NCBI GenBank assembly: GCA_900549055.1
Contig: URNB01000022.1
Location: 1-23,608 of the forward strand
Reading direction: 5' to 3'
Length of the DNA: 23,608 nt
DNA from: an uncultured Oscillospiraceae bacterium
GTDB lineage: Bacteria; Bacillota; Clostridia; Oscillospirales; Acutalibacteraceae
In this document: positions 7,645 to 14,911 of the stretch, in pieces
Layout: every line of letters begins with the position of its first letter
Numbering within the stretch: position 1 is the first letter of the stretch
Notes under the pieces: generated by a model
Seen by the model: the letters and a program-made list of their open reading frames with translations, nothing else
The model's database searches: none
Told to the model about the DNA's origin: nothing
Made by a program: the position numbers and the translations under genes

Positions 7645-8562
7645 TTGGGTAAATACATTATAAAGCGTGTTGCGATGGGAGTTCTCAGCATATTTGTAGT
7701 TGCAACGCTCACGTTTTTTCTTATGAACCTTGTTCCCGGCGGCCCGTTTGTGGCGGAAAAATCAATAAGTAAGGAGGCGCAGGCGGCGCTTGAGGCTAAA
7801 TACGGTCTTGATAAACCGCTGCTTGAAAGATACGCCACCTATATGACTGACTTTGTTAAGGGCGATATGGGGCTTAGTCTTCGTCAGCGCGGGCGTACCG
7901 TGTCGGATATTATCTTTTCAAAATTCCCTGTTTCGGCAAGGCTTGCAGGCTTTGCGGTAGCTGTGGCGGTGCTTGTGGGTATTCCTTTGGGATGTCTTTC
8001 TGCATACAACCGGGGAAAATTCGGTGATAACATTATAATAGTTTTCGCAACCTGCGGCATAGCAATACCAAGCTTTATAAGCAGCGTCGTTTTGTTATAC
8101 ACCTTCGGCAGTAAGCTGAATATATTGCCGACTGTCGGGCTTAACACAATGTCTTCGTATATAATGCCCGTAACCGCGCTCGCAATTTACCCCACGGCGT
8201 ATATAACCCGTCTTATGCGTTCAAGCCTTTTGGACGTTATGGGGCAGGATTATATAAGAACCGCAAAGGCAAAGGGCCTTTCAAACTTTAAAATACTGTT
8301 CAAACACGCGCTCCGTAACGCGGTTCTGCCGGTAGTAACCTATGTGGGACCTATGCTTGCAAGCCTTATGACGGGCTCGTTCGTAGTTGAAAAAATATTC
8401 ACCGTTCCGGGGCTCGGCAGAGACTTTGTAAGCGCCATAAACCAGCGCGACTACACCCTTATAATGGGTACTACAATAGTGCTTGCAACGCTTATTATTA
8501 CCGCGAACGTTATAGTTGATATTCTTTATAAGATAATCGACCCGCGCATTAACCTAAAGTAA
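7645..8562 (+). CDS. oppB: Oligopeptide ABC transporter permease OppB
   Basis: The first of two membrane permeases of an oligopeptide importer, 305 residues with six expected membrane segments (the first at about 8-29). The BPD_transp_1 cytoplasmic EAA-type loop is clear in the second half (DYIRTAKAKGLSNFKILFKHALRNAVLP split over about residues 200-230), where the ATPases dock. The N-terminal block, IIKRVAMGVLSIFVV followed by F-F-L-M-N-L-V-P-G-G-P, is characteristic of DppB/OppB proteins. The start is a TTG preceded by AGGGAG (7629-7634, spacing 10); no ATG or GTG with a better site is in frame. It heads the oppBCDFA operon. Whether the substrate is di- or oligopeptides cannot be told from the permease. 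Confidence 0.95.
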   Translation: MGKYIIKRVAMGVLSIFVVATLTFFLMNLVPGGPFVAEKSISKEAQAALEAKYGLDKPLLERYATYMTDFVKGDMGLSLRQRGRTVSDIIFSKFPVSARLAGFAVAVAVLVGIPLGCLSAYNRGKFGDNIIIVFATCGIAIPSFISSVVLLYTFGSKLNILPTVGLNTMSSYIMPVTALAIYPTAYITRLMRSSLLDVMGQDYIRTAKAKGLSNFKILFKHALRNAVLPVVTYVGPMLASLMTGSFVVEKIFTVPGLGRDFVSAINQRDYTLIMGTTIVLATLIITANVIVDILYKIIDPRINLK

Positions 8563-8581
8563 GGAGCGACGAGAAGTTAAA

Positions 8582-9622
8582 ATGAACAAGAAGTTTCCGA
8601 GTCTTCAGCTCAACCCCGAAGATTTTCTTCCCGCCACGCCTGACGAAAAAGAAAGTCTTGTAATAATGCGCGAAAGCGTAAACTTTTGGAAGGACGGTCT
8701 GCGCCGCCTTCGCAAGAACAAAATTGCAATGGTAAGCCTTATTTTTGTTTTGCTTATAATGATATTCGCCTATGTTCTGCCCGCCTTTTGGCCTTACAGC
8801 TACGAGGAGCAGATCAAGTACAGCGAAAATTTAGCCCCGTTTGAGTACGGGAAGGTCGAACAGGAAAAAATCAATGCCGGAGAAAAGGTTTTCCCGCATA
8901 TCTGCGGCACCGATAAATTGGGACGCGATTTTGCCGTGCGCCTTATGATGGGCACCAGAGTCAGCGTTACGGTGGGTCTTATCTGCGCGGCGCTCGTGTT
9001 GCTTGTGGGCGCTACCTACGGTGCGATAGCCGGATTTTTGGGCGGCTGGGTAGATAATATTATGATGCGTATAACCGATATTCTCTACACAATACCCGAT
9101 GTTTTGCTTATAATTGTGCTTTCAATGGTTTTAAGACCTCGACTTGAGCAGCTTGCCAATGTTGCCGGATTTAACTGGATTCAGCTTATAGGGCCGAACC
9201 TCATAGCAATGTTCATAGTTTTCGTTCTGCTTTACTGGGTAGGTATGGCGCGTATTACGCGTTCGCAGGTTTTGGTTTTAAAGGAATCGGAATATGTTAC
9301 CGCCGCAAGGGCGCTCGGCGCTAACGGCTCAAGGATTATAAGAAAGCACCTGCTTACAAACTGCATAGGTACTCTTATTGTTACCACCACCTTGCAGATT
9401 CCGTCCGCTATATTTACCGAAAGCTATTTAAGCTTTTTAGGTCTCGGCGTTGCGGCGCCTATGCCGTCGCTGGGTTCTTTGGCGACTGACGCGGTTAAGG
9501 GTATGAACACATACCCGCACCTGCTGTTTTTGCCGGCGATTATCATCAGTGTTACCATCCTTGCGTTCAATCTTTTGGGCGACGGTCTGCGCGACGCGTT
9601 TGACCCCAAGCTTAAAAATTAA
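8582..9622 (+). CDS. oppC: Oligopeptide ABC transporter permease OppC
   Basis: The second permease (346 residues), partner of OppB. It has a longer cytoplasmic N-terminus (about 50 residues) before the first membrane segment (about 53-71), typical of OppC rather than DppC. The hallmark GTDKLGRD (about residues 103-110) precedes the core permease domain, and the EAA-type loop EYVTAARALGANGSRIIRKH lies near 240-260. The C-terminal LGDGLRDAFDPKLKN is the usual family ending. The clearest ribosome site, AAGGAG (8561-8566), overlaps the oppB stop but is 15 bases from the ATG; a weaker GAGAAG (8571-8576) is nearer. No other in-frame start fits better. oppD follows closely. Confidence 0.95.
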   Translation: MNKKFPSLQLNPEDFLPATPDEKESLVIMRESVNFWKDGLRRLRKNKIAMVSLIFVLLIMIFAYVLPAFWPYSYEEQIKYSENLAPFEYGKVEQEKINAGEKVFPHICGTDKLGRDFAVRLMMGTRVSVTVGLICAALVLLVGATYGAIAGFLGGWVDNIMMRITDILYTIPDVLLIIVLSMVLRPRLEQLANVAGFNWIQLIGPNLIAMFIVFVLLYWVGMARITRSQVLVLKESEYVTAARALGANGSRIIRKHLLTNCIGTLIVTTTLQIPSAIFTESYLSFLGLGVAAPMPSLGSLATDAVKGMNTYPHLLFLPAIIISVTILAFNLLGDGLRDAFDPKLKN

Positions 9623-9637
9623 GGGAGGATGAGAGCA

Positions 9638-10639
9638 TTGAGTGAAAAGCTTTTGGAAATAAAGGACGAAAGACTCTCGTTCTTCACCCCCGCAGGTGAA
9701 GTTAAGGCGCTTAACGGAGTTTCCTTCTCTATGGAGGAAGGCGAGGTTCTCGGTATAGTGGGCGAGTCCGGCTCGGGTAAATCCGTAACGGCTTACTCAA
9801 TAATGGGGCTTACCGCATACCCCGGTAAATTGGTCGGCGGTACGGTTCACTTTAACGGGCATGAAATTGAAAAAATGACCGAAAAGGAGTTCCGCAAAAT
9901 TCGCGGAAACGAGGTTTCCATTATATTTCAGGACCCTATGACAAGCCTTAACCCGGTTTATACTATAGGGAATCAAATTGTGGAAGTTATTCTTCTGCAC
10001 ACAAATAAAACCAAAAAAGAGGCTTATGAAAGGGCAAAGGAGCTTTTGGAGCTTGTGGGAATAAACGAGCCCTCAAAGCGCCTTAAGCAGTATCCGCATG
10101 AGCTGTCCGGCGGTATGCGCCAGCGCGTTATGATTGCCATTGCGCTTGCCTGCGAGCCTAAGCTGCTCATAGCCGACGAGCCTACAACCGCGCTTGATGT
10201 TACCATACAGGCGCAGATATTGGAGCTTATGCAGGAGCTGCGCAAAAAGCTCGGCATGAGCATCATTATGATTACTCACGACCTCGGCGTGGTTGCGAGT
10301 ATGTGCGAAAAAATTGCCGTTATGTACGCCGGTCATATTGTTGAGTACGGCACGGCGGATGAAATTTTCTACAACCCGAGCCATGAATACACAAAGGGGC
10401 TTATAAAATCCATTCCGAAATTAAACGCGGAAAAAATAGAAAGGCTCGTTCCCATTGAGGGTCAGCCGGTTGATTTGCTTAATCCCCCTGCGGGATGTCC
10501 CTTTGCGCCGCGCTGCTCCGAATGTATGAAAATCTGCCTTAATAAAATGCCCCCGAAAACCGAACTCAGCGATACCCATTACAGCTATTGCTGGCTTTTG
10601 CAGAAAGAGGCGCTGAAAGGAGAGGAAAACTGTGAGTGA
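9638..10639 (+). CDS. oppD: Oligopeptide ABC transporter ATP-binding protein OppD
   Basis: One of two ATPases powering the importer (333 residues). Walker A GESGSGKS, signature LSGGMRQR, Walker B LLIADEPTTALD and the switch His in ITHDLGV are all intact. The C-terminal oligo_HPY domain carries a Cys cluster C-x5-C-x2-C-x3-C (PAGCPFAPRCSECMKIC) plus a later Cys; from memory, a mycobacterial relative binds an iron-sulfur cluster here. I chose TTG 9638: the ribosome site GGGAGG ends at 9628, nine bases before it, whereas the in-frame ATG at 9629 abuts that site with no spacing. The residues after TTG (SEKLLEIKDERLSFF) begin like other OppD proteins. Its end overlaps oppF by 8 bases. Confidence 0.94.
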   Translation: MSEKLLEIKDERLSFFTPAGEVKALNGVSFSMEEGEVLGIVGESGSGKSVTAYSIMGLTAYPGKLVGGTVHFNGHEIEKMTEKEFRKIRGNEVSIIFQDPMTSLNPVYTIGNQIVEVILLHTNKTKKEAYERAKELLELVGINEPSKRLKQYPHELSGGMRQRVMIAIALACEPKLLIADEPTTALDVTIQAQILELMQELRKKLGMSIIMITHDLGVVASMCEKIAVMYAGHIVEYGTADEIFYNPSHEYTKGLIKSIPKLNAEKIERLVPIEGQPVDLLNPPAGCPFAPRCSECMKICLNKMPPKTELSDTHYSYCWLLQKEALKGEENCE

Positions 10640-11624
10640 GAGAGAAAAACTGGTTGAAGTGCAGCACTTGCAGCAGTACTTTCCCGCAAGAAGCGGCGGC
10701 AAAAAGCAGGCCGTTCAGGCGGTAGACGATGTTTCGTTCTATATCTGCCGCGGCGAGACCTTGGGTCTTGTGGGCGAATCGGGCTGCGGCAAAACCACGG
10801 TCGGAAGAACGCTTTTACGCCTGTATGAGCCGACGGACGGTAAAATTATTTACGACGGCAAGGTTATTTTCGATAAGGAAAAGAAAATAAAGGCTGATAT
10901 GCTGCCCTACCGCCGCAAAATGCAGATGGTGTTCCAAGACCCATATGCGAGTCTTGACCCCAGAATGACCATCGGCGATATAGTTGGCGAGTCAATTGAT
11001 ATTCACAAGCTCGCCGCCAATAAGCAGGAGCGGCACGACCGCATTATTTCCCTGCTTGAGCGCGTGGGGCTTAACAGCGAGCACGCAAACCGCTACCCGC
11101 ACGAGTTTTCGGGCGGTCAGCGCCAGAGAGTCGGCATTGCCCGCGCACTGGCTGTAAACCCCGAGTTTATAGTTTGCGACGAGCCCGTTTCCGCGCTTGA
11201 CGTTTCAATTCAGGCGCAGGTGGTAAATATGTTTGAAGACCTGCAAAAGGACTTAAACCTTACCTACCTGTTCATAGCGCATGATTTAAGCGTTGTAAGG
11301 CATATTTCAAACCGCATAGGCGTTATGTATCTCGGTAAACTGGTTGAGCTGGCGGAAGCTTACGAACTTATATCCCACAGCGTTCACCCCTATACTAAGA
11401 GCCTTATTTCCGCTATACCCGAGGCAGACCCAATTGCTGCGCGCGCCTCAAAGCGTATTCCTTTGCAGGGGGATGTTCCGTCGCCCCTCAACCCGCCGAG
11501 CGGCTGCCGCTTCAGAACGCGCTGCCCCTATGCGGATGAAAAGTGCGCCGAAGTCTGCCCCGAATTTAAAGAGGTAAGCCCGGGGCATTACGCTGCCTGC
11601 CACCACCTTGATAAGGTGAATTAA
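10632..11624 (+). CDS. oppF: Oligopeptide ABC transporter ATP-binding protein OppF
   Basis: The second ATPase of the importer (330 residues), pairing with OppD. Walker A GESGCGKT, signature FSGGQRQR, Walker B FIVCDEPVSALD and IAHDLSV are intact, so both sites of the heterodimer look competent. The C-terminal extension has the same type of Cys cluster as OppD (GCRFRTRCPYADEKCAEVC). The start is a GTG with GGAG (10619-10622) nine bases upstream, overlapping the end of oppD by 8 bases, which implies translational coupling and 1:1 production. After the stop an 80-base spacer with two hairpins separates it from oppA. Confidence 0.95.
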   Translation: MSEREKLVEVQHLQQYFPARSGGKKQAVQAVDDVSFYICRGETLGLVGESGCGKTTVGRTLLRLYEPTDGKIIYDGKVIFDKEKKIKADMLPYRRKMQMVFQDPYASLDPRMTIGDIVGESIDIHKLAANKQERHDRIISLLERVGLNSEHANRYPHEFSGGQRQRVGIARALAVNPEFIVCDEPVSALDVSIQAQVVNMFEDLQKDLNLTYLFIAHDLSVVRHISNRIGVMYLGKLVELAEAYELISHSVHPYTKSLISAIPEADPIAARASKRIPLQGDVPSPLNPPSGCRFRTRCPYADEKCAEVCPEFKEVSPGHYAACHHLDKVN

Positions 11625-11634
11625 CACGGTATTT

Positions 11635-11678
11635 ATTGCGTTCAGGCGCAATGGATATAATAAAGCGGCTAAAGCCGT
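11635..11678 (+). promoter_or_regulatory. oppF-oppA spacer: two small hairpins and a perfect -10 sequence
   Basis: ATTGCG (11635-11640) pairs with CGCAAT (11647-11652) around a 6-base loop, and GCGGC (11665-11669) pairs with GCCGT (11674-11678, one G-T pair) around TAAA. Between them lies TATAAT (11656-11661), without a recognisable -35. Neither hairpin is followed by a T-run, so they are not terminators. They could stabilise the oppA message or protect it from decay after cleavage, and the -10 could belong to an internal oppA promoter; either would raise binding protein over permease. Confidence 0.45.
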
Positions 11679-11704
11679 AAAATTTAAGAAAGAGGAGATC
11701 AAAA

Positions 11705-13339
11705 ATGAAATTCAAGAAAATGCTGGCTATTTTCTTGTCTGCCGCTCTTTTTGTAACAGCCTTTGCCGGCTGCGGTAAGAAGAAGGCAGATGGCATCACT
11801 GTTCAGATCGGTCCGAACCCCGAAACGCTCGACCCGGCTCTTAACAGTGCTGTTGACGGCGGTAATATGCTTATTACCCTGTTTGAAACCCTGCTCATTA
11901 TTGATCAGGACAACAAAGTTCAGCCCGGACAGGCTGAAAAGTACGAGGTTAGCCCCGACGGTCTTACCTGGACCTTCACTATGCGTGACGGCCTTAAATG
12001 GTCAGACGGTACCGAGCTTAACGCTAAGGACTTTGAGTACACCTTTAAGCGTATAGCCGATACCAATGTTGCGGCTCCGTATGCCGAAACCGTTATCGGT
12101 ATGATCGAAGGCTACAAAGACGCTATTGACAGCAAGAACCCCGAAAAGCTCAATGTTAAGGCGAGCGACGACGGTAAGACCCTTACAATTAAGCTTGCTT
12201 ACCCCTGCTCTTATTTTGATAAGATCGTTGCTTTCGGTACAATGAGCCCCGTTCAAAAGGCTACCGTTGAAAAGAACGGTGACTCCTGGGCCACAAAACC
12301 CGAAACCTATGTCTGCAACGGTCCGTACACCATTACCGAGTGGACGCCCAGCGAGAAGATCGTTTGCAAGAAGAATGAGAATTACAAGGGCGGCTGGGAT
12401 TCAAGCAAGATTGTAAACGATAAGCTTACATTCTTATTGCTCGAAGATTCAAGCGCTTCCTATACTGCCTACACCGGCGGCACCGCACAGCTTATAAAGG
12501 ATGTTCCGACCGAGGAAATCCCGACCCTTAAGAAGGATAAGAAGGATGAATTCAATGTTGATCCTATTCTCGGTACCTATTACCTGAGCATGAACCTCAA
12601 CAAGGCTCCCTTCAACAACAAGAACGTTCGTAAGGCTTTAAGCCTTGCTATTGACCGTGACTATGTTGCCAACACCGTAATGCAGGGCACATATACACCG
12701 GCTTACAACTATGTAGGAACCGGCGTTGACGATGTTGAAACCGGCAAGTTCCTTGAGAACTCAAAGGCAGCAAACGGTGGCAAAACCTATATCAGTGAGG
12801 ATTACAAGGCTAACCTTGAAGAAGCTAAAAAGGCTCTTGCAGAGGCAGGCTACCCCGAGGGCAAGGGTTTCCCGACCATCACCTATTCTACCAACGATGC
12901 AGGCTACCATAAGGCTCTTGCCGAGTATTTGCAGAAGGTTTATAAGGATCTCGGCATTACTATGAATATTGACATTGTTGACTGGTCGTCCTTCACACCC
13001 AAGCGCCGCGCCGGTGAGTACGAAATGGCTCGTAACGGTTGGGTTATGGACTACAATGACGCATCCAACATGATCGAGCTGTTTACGTCCACCAACGGCA
13101 ACAACGACGGTAAGTACAACAACCCGGCGTTTGATAAGGCTATGAACGACTCTAAAGTGGCAGACAAGACTGCTCACTTTGCCGCTCTCCACGAGGCAGA
13201 GAAGATCGTAAGCGAAGATTACGGATTTATCCCGGTTGCTTACTACAACGATTTCTGGCTCCAGAGCACCAGCCTCAAGGGCACATGGCACAGCCCGTAC
13301 GGCTACTGGTACCTCCAGTACGCTTACCTTGCGGACTAA
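11705..13339 (+). CDS. oppA: Oligopeptide-binding lipoprotein OppA (SBP family 5)
   Basis: The substrate-binding protein of the importer, 544 residues. The lipoprotein signal peptide is MKFKKMLAIFLSAALFVTAF with lipobox F-A-G-C23, so it is tethered on the outer face of the membrane. The mature part starts with the SBP_bac_5 signature (G-P-N-P-E-T-L-D-P-A-L-N-S), has the cluster WTFTMRDGLKWSDGTELNAKDFEYTF split over about residues 90-118, and N-V-R-K-A-L-S-L-A-I-D-R-D near 305. Length and order fit OppA/DppE. The ribosome site AGAGGAG is 7 bases upstream. Codon use differs from the other opp genes (more GCT, AAG, AAC), as expected for a highly made protein. It is the last gene of the operon and is followed by a strong terminator. 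Confidence 0.95.
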   Translation: MKFKKMLAIFLSAALFVTAFAGCGKKKADGITVQIGPNPETLDPALNSAVDGGNMLITLFETLLIIDQDNKVQPGQAEKYEVSPDGLTWTFTMRDGLKWSDGTELNAKDFEYTFKRIADTNVAAPYAETVIGMIEGYKDAIDSKNPEKLNVKASDDGKTLTIKLAYPCSYFDKIVAFGTMSPVQKATVEKNGDSWATKPETYVCNGPYTITEWTPSEKIVCKKNENYKGGWDSSKIVNDKLTFLLLEDSSASYTAYTGGTAQLIKDVPTEEIPTLKKDKKDEFNVDPILGTYYLSMNLNKAPFNNKNVRKALSLAIDRDYVANTVMQGTYTPAYNYVGTGVDDVETGKFLENSKAANGGKTYISEDYKANLEEAKKALAEAGYPEGKGFPTITYSTNDAGYHKALAEYLQKVYKDLGITMNIDIVDWSSFTPKRRAGEYEMARNGWVMDYNDASNMIELFTSTNGNNDGKYNNPAFDKAMNDSKVADKTAHFAALHEAEKIVSEDYGFIPVAYYNDFWLQSTSLKGTWHSPYGYWYLQYAYLAD

Positions 13340-13349
13340 TATAACAGAC

Positions 13350-13381
13350 AAAAACCTCTTGCCTCGTGCAAGAGGTTTTTT
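13350..13381 (+). terminator. Rho-independent terminator of the opp operon
   Basis: A 13-base perfect stem (13350-13362 with 13368-13380; core ACCTCTTGC/GCAAGAGGT) has a 5-base loop and ends in a run of six T. It lies 10 bases after the oppA stop. Confidence 0.93.
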
Positions 13382-13388
13382 GTTGTGT

Positions 13389-13445
13389 GATAGACCATCG
13401 GCTCCGCCGATTTAGACTTTAGATTTTAGACGGTAGATATTAGAT
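13389..13445. repeat. Short tandem 7-base repeat (TTTAGAY) with adjoining hairpin
   Basis: Five consecutive 7-base units run from 13411 to 13445: TTTAGAC, TTTAGAT, TTTAGAC, GGTAGAT, ATTAGAT. A further GATAGAC (13389-13395) sits just upstream. Between them ATCGGC (13397-13402) and GCCGAT (13406-13411) form a perfect hairpin with a 3-base loop. No gene is encoded. It may be a binding array, a small dispersed repeat, or a polymerase-slippage product. Confidence 0.6.
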
Positions 13446-13458
13446 GTGCAAAACCGTA

Positions 13459-13494
13459 GCTCCTGTACAAACCAGCGGCCGACAGGAGCCGCTG
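13459..13494 (+). repeat. Two overlapping, mutually exclusive inverted repeats
   Basis: Arm pair A: GCTCCTGT (13459-13466) and ACAGGAGC (13482-13489), 8 of 8 bases. Arm pair B: CAGCGGC (13473-13479) and GCCGCTG (13488-13494), 7 of 7 bases. The left arm of B lies in the loop of A and the right arms share two bases, so the stems compete or stack as a pseudoknot. An A/T-rich stretch follows. It lies upstream of the promoter I propose for the MFS gene, so it may not be in that message. Confidence 0.55.
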
Positions 13495-13526
13495 CAGAAA
13501 AATTTATTTTTTAAGTCTGAAAGTTG

Positions 13527-13555
13527 TTGCAATTTATTCTTGTCTGCGATAAAAT
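13527..13555 (+). promoter_or_regulatory. Promoter of the MFS transporter gene (TTGCAA-N17-TAAAAT)
   Basis: TTGCAA (13527-13532) and TAAAAT (13550-13555, five of six) are separated by 17 bases. The predicted start near 13562 leaves a leader of about 30 bases with GGAGG (13579-13583) eight bases before the ATG. Confidence 0.65.
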
Positions 13556-13591
13556 AAAGCGGATGTAAACGGTTTTGCGGAGGAATTGTAA

Positions 13592-14758
13592 ATGTACTCA
13601 TTTTTACTGGCTCTTATCTATTTGGCATTCATAAGCCTCGGACTGCCGGATTCGCTGCTCGGCGCGGGCTGGCCGGTCATGCATACAGAACTCGGCGTGT
13701 CCGTTTCGTTTATGGGTATTATTTCCATGGTGATATCCGGCGGAACTATAGTTTCAAGCCTTTTATCGGATAAGCTGACGCATAAATTCGGCACGCGCGC
13801 CGTAACGGTCGCAAGTGTGTTGTTAACGGTTGCAGCGCTGTTCGGTTTTTCGTTTTCGGGCAGCTTTTCGATGCTCATCATATTTGCCGTGCCTTACGGA
13901 CTGGGTGCGGGCGCGATTGACGCGGCACTCAATAATTATGTGGCGCTGCATTACAAGGCGAAGCATATGAGCTGGCTGCACTGCTTTTGGGGCGTGGGTG
14001 CGATTATAAGCCCGTTTATTATGAGCTTTGCGCTTAAAAATCTTAATTGGAACAGCGGTTACCGAATTGTGGGTTTTATTCAGCTTGCCATTGCCCTTTT
14101 GCTGCTTGTGACTTTGCCGGTATGGAAGATAAATAAAACGGAAAGCACTGCCGATACAAAGCGTGTCGGATTAACAGCCGCGCTTAAAATTAAAGGCGTA
14201 CCCTTCCTGCTTATCGGCTTTTTCGCTTATTGCGCGGCGGAAGCGACCGCAATGTATTGGGCAAGCACATATTTTACCGAGGTTAAAGGTATTTCGGGCG
14301 ACCGCGCCGCGTCCTTTGCAGCCCTGTTTTATATAGGCATAACGCTGGGAAGATTTGCAAGCGGCTTCATTACCGAAAGGCTCGGTGACCGCAGAATGAT
14401 TCTTCTCGGAACGGGGATCCTGGCTTGCGGAATAATGATACTTCTCATTCCCGTGCAATCGTATATGACAGCGTTCGCGGCCTTTCTTGTGATAGGCTTC
14501 GGCTGCGCTCCGATTTATCCCTGCATAATACATTCGACTCCGGCTAATTTCGGCGCGGAAAATTCGGGCGCGATCATCGGCATTCAAATGGCAAGCGCCT
14601 ATGTCGGCTCAACATTTATTCCCCCTCTTTTCGGTCTGTTCGGTAACGCCGTCGGCTTTTCGGTCATGCCGGTGTATCTGCTCGCGTTTTTCGCGCTTAT
14701 GATAATAATGACTGAAGCCACCTTCCGAATCACGGGGAAACCGGGCGGCAAAAATTGA
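13592..14758 (+). CDS. MFS transporter of unknown substrate
   Basis: A 388-residue inner-membrane protein with about 12 membrane segments in two halves, joined by a cytoplasmic loop near residues 178-192 (KINKTESTADTKR). It is a major facilitator: the first-half signature SDKLTHKFGTR lies near residues 59-69, and the second-half equivalent TERLGDRR lies near 261-268. The stretch G-A-G-A-I-D-A-A-L-N-N-Y-V-A-L-H-Y followed by WLHCFWGVGA (about residues 104-140) is typical of FucP/YfkF-like bacterial MFS proteins that move sugars or small solutes. The substrate cannot be read from the sequence and no enzyme gene is beside it. It stands alone between two terminators with its own promoter. Confidence 0.88.
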   Translation: MYSFLLALIYLAFISLGLPDSLLGAGWPVMHTELGVSVSFMGIISMVISGGTIVSSLLSDKLTHKFGTRAVTVASVLLTVAALFGFSFSGSFSMLIIFAVPYGLGAGAIDAALNNYVALHYKAKHMSWLHCFWGVGAIISPFIMSFALKNLNWNSGYRIVGFIQLAIALLLLVTLPVWKINKTESTADTKRVGLTAALKIKGVPFLLIGFFAYCAAEATAMYWASTYFTEVKGISGDRAASFAALFYIGITLGRFASGFITERLGDRRMILLGTGILACGIMILLIPVQSYMTAFAAFLVIGFGCAPIYPCIIHSTPANFGAENSGAIIGIQMASAYVGSTFIPPLFGLFGNAVGFSVMPVYLLAFFALMIIMTEATFRITGKPGGKN

Positions 14759-14773
14759 AAAAATCGGTATTCC

Positions 14774-14810
14774 GTCCCGCAGAGGTGATCGCACCCCTGC
14801 GGGACTTTTT
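14774..14810 (+). terminator. Rho-independent terminator of the MFS gene
   Basis: GTCCCGCAG (14774-14782) pairs perfectly with CTGCGGGAC (14797-14805). After one A/C mismatch the stem continues GGTG/CACC around an ATCG loop, and TTTTT follows at 14806-14810. Confidence 0.93.
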
Positions 14811-14823
14811 ATATTTGTGCTGT

Positions 14824-14878
14824 TTAACACGGATTTAACATTACTTTGATTACAGACTTAACATAGGGACATTATAAT
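14824..14878 (+). promoter_or_regulatory. Pho-box-like PhoB-activated promoter of the pst-pho operon
   Basis: TTAACA occurs at 14824-14829 and 14835-14840 (11-base phase), with ATTACA at 14849-14854 and TTAACA again at 14858-14863. This resembles the Firmicute PhoP box, TT(A/C/T)A(C/T)A repeats about 11 bases apart. A perfect -10 TATAAT follows at 14873-14878, while the base 17 upstream is not a real -35 (TTACAG), as expected for an activator-dependent promoter. The likely activator is the PhoB encoded in the same operon. A start near 14885 gives a leader of about 27 bases. Confidence 0.75.
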
Positions 14879-14911
14879 AAGGGCAGAAAGTTGAAAAGGA
14901 GATAAAAAGAA

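Noticed and set aside
9629..9637. ATG at 9629 as the start of oppD
   Set aside because: It directly abuts the GGGAGG ribosome site with zero spacing; TTG 9638 is nine bases away and gives the usual OppD N-terminus.
12761..13351. A 196-codon minus-strand frame opposite oppA
   Set aside because: Antisense to the strongly supported oppA, without recognisable motifs or upstream signals.
13350..13510. CRISPR or insertion-sequence remnant in the opp-MFS gap
   Set aside because: Repeats are only 7 bases long without spacers, and no transposase fragment or paired terminal repeat of IS length is present.
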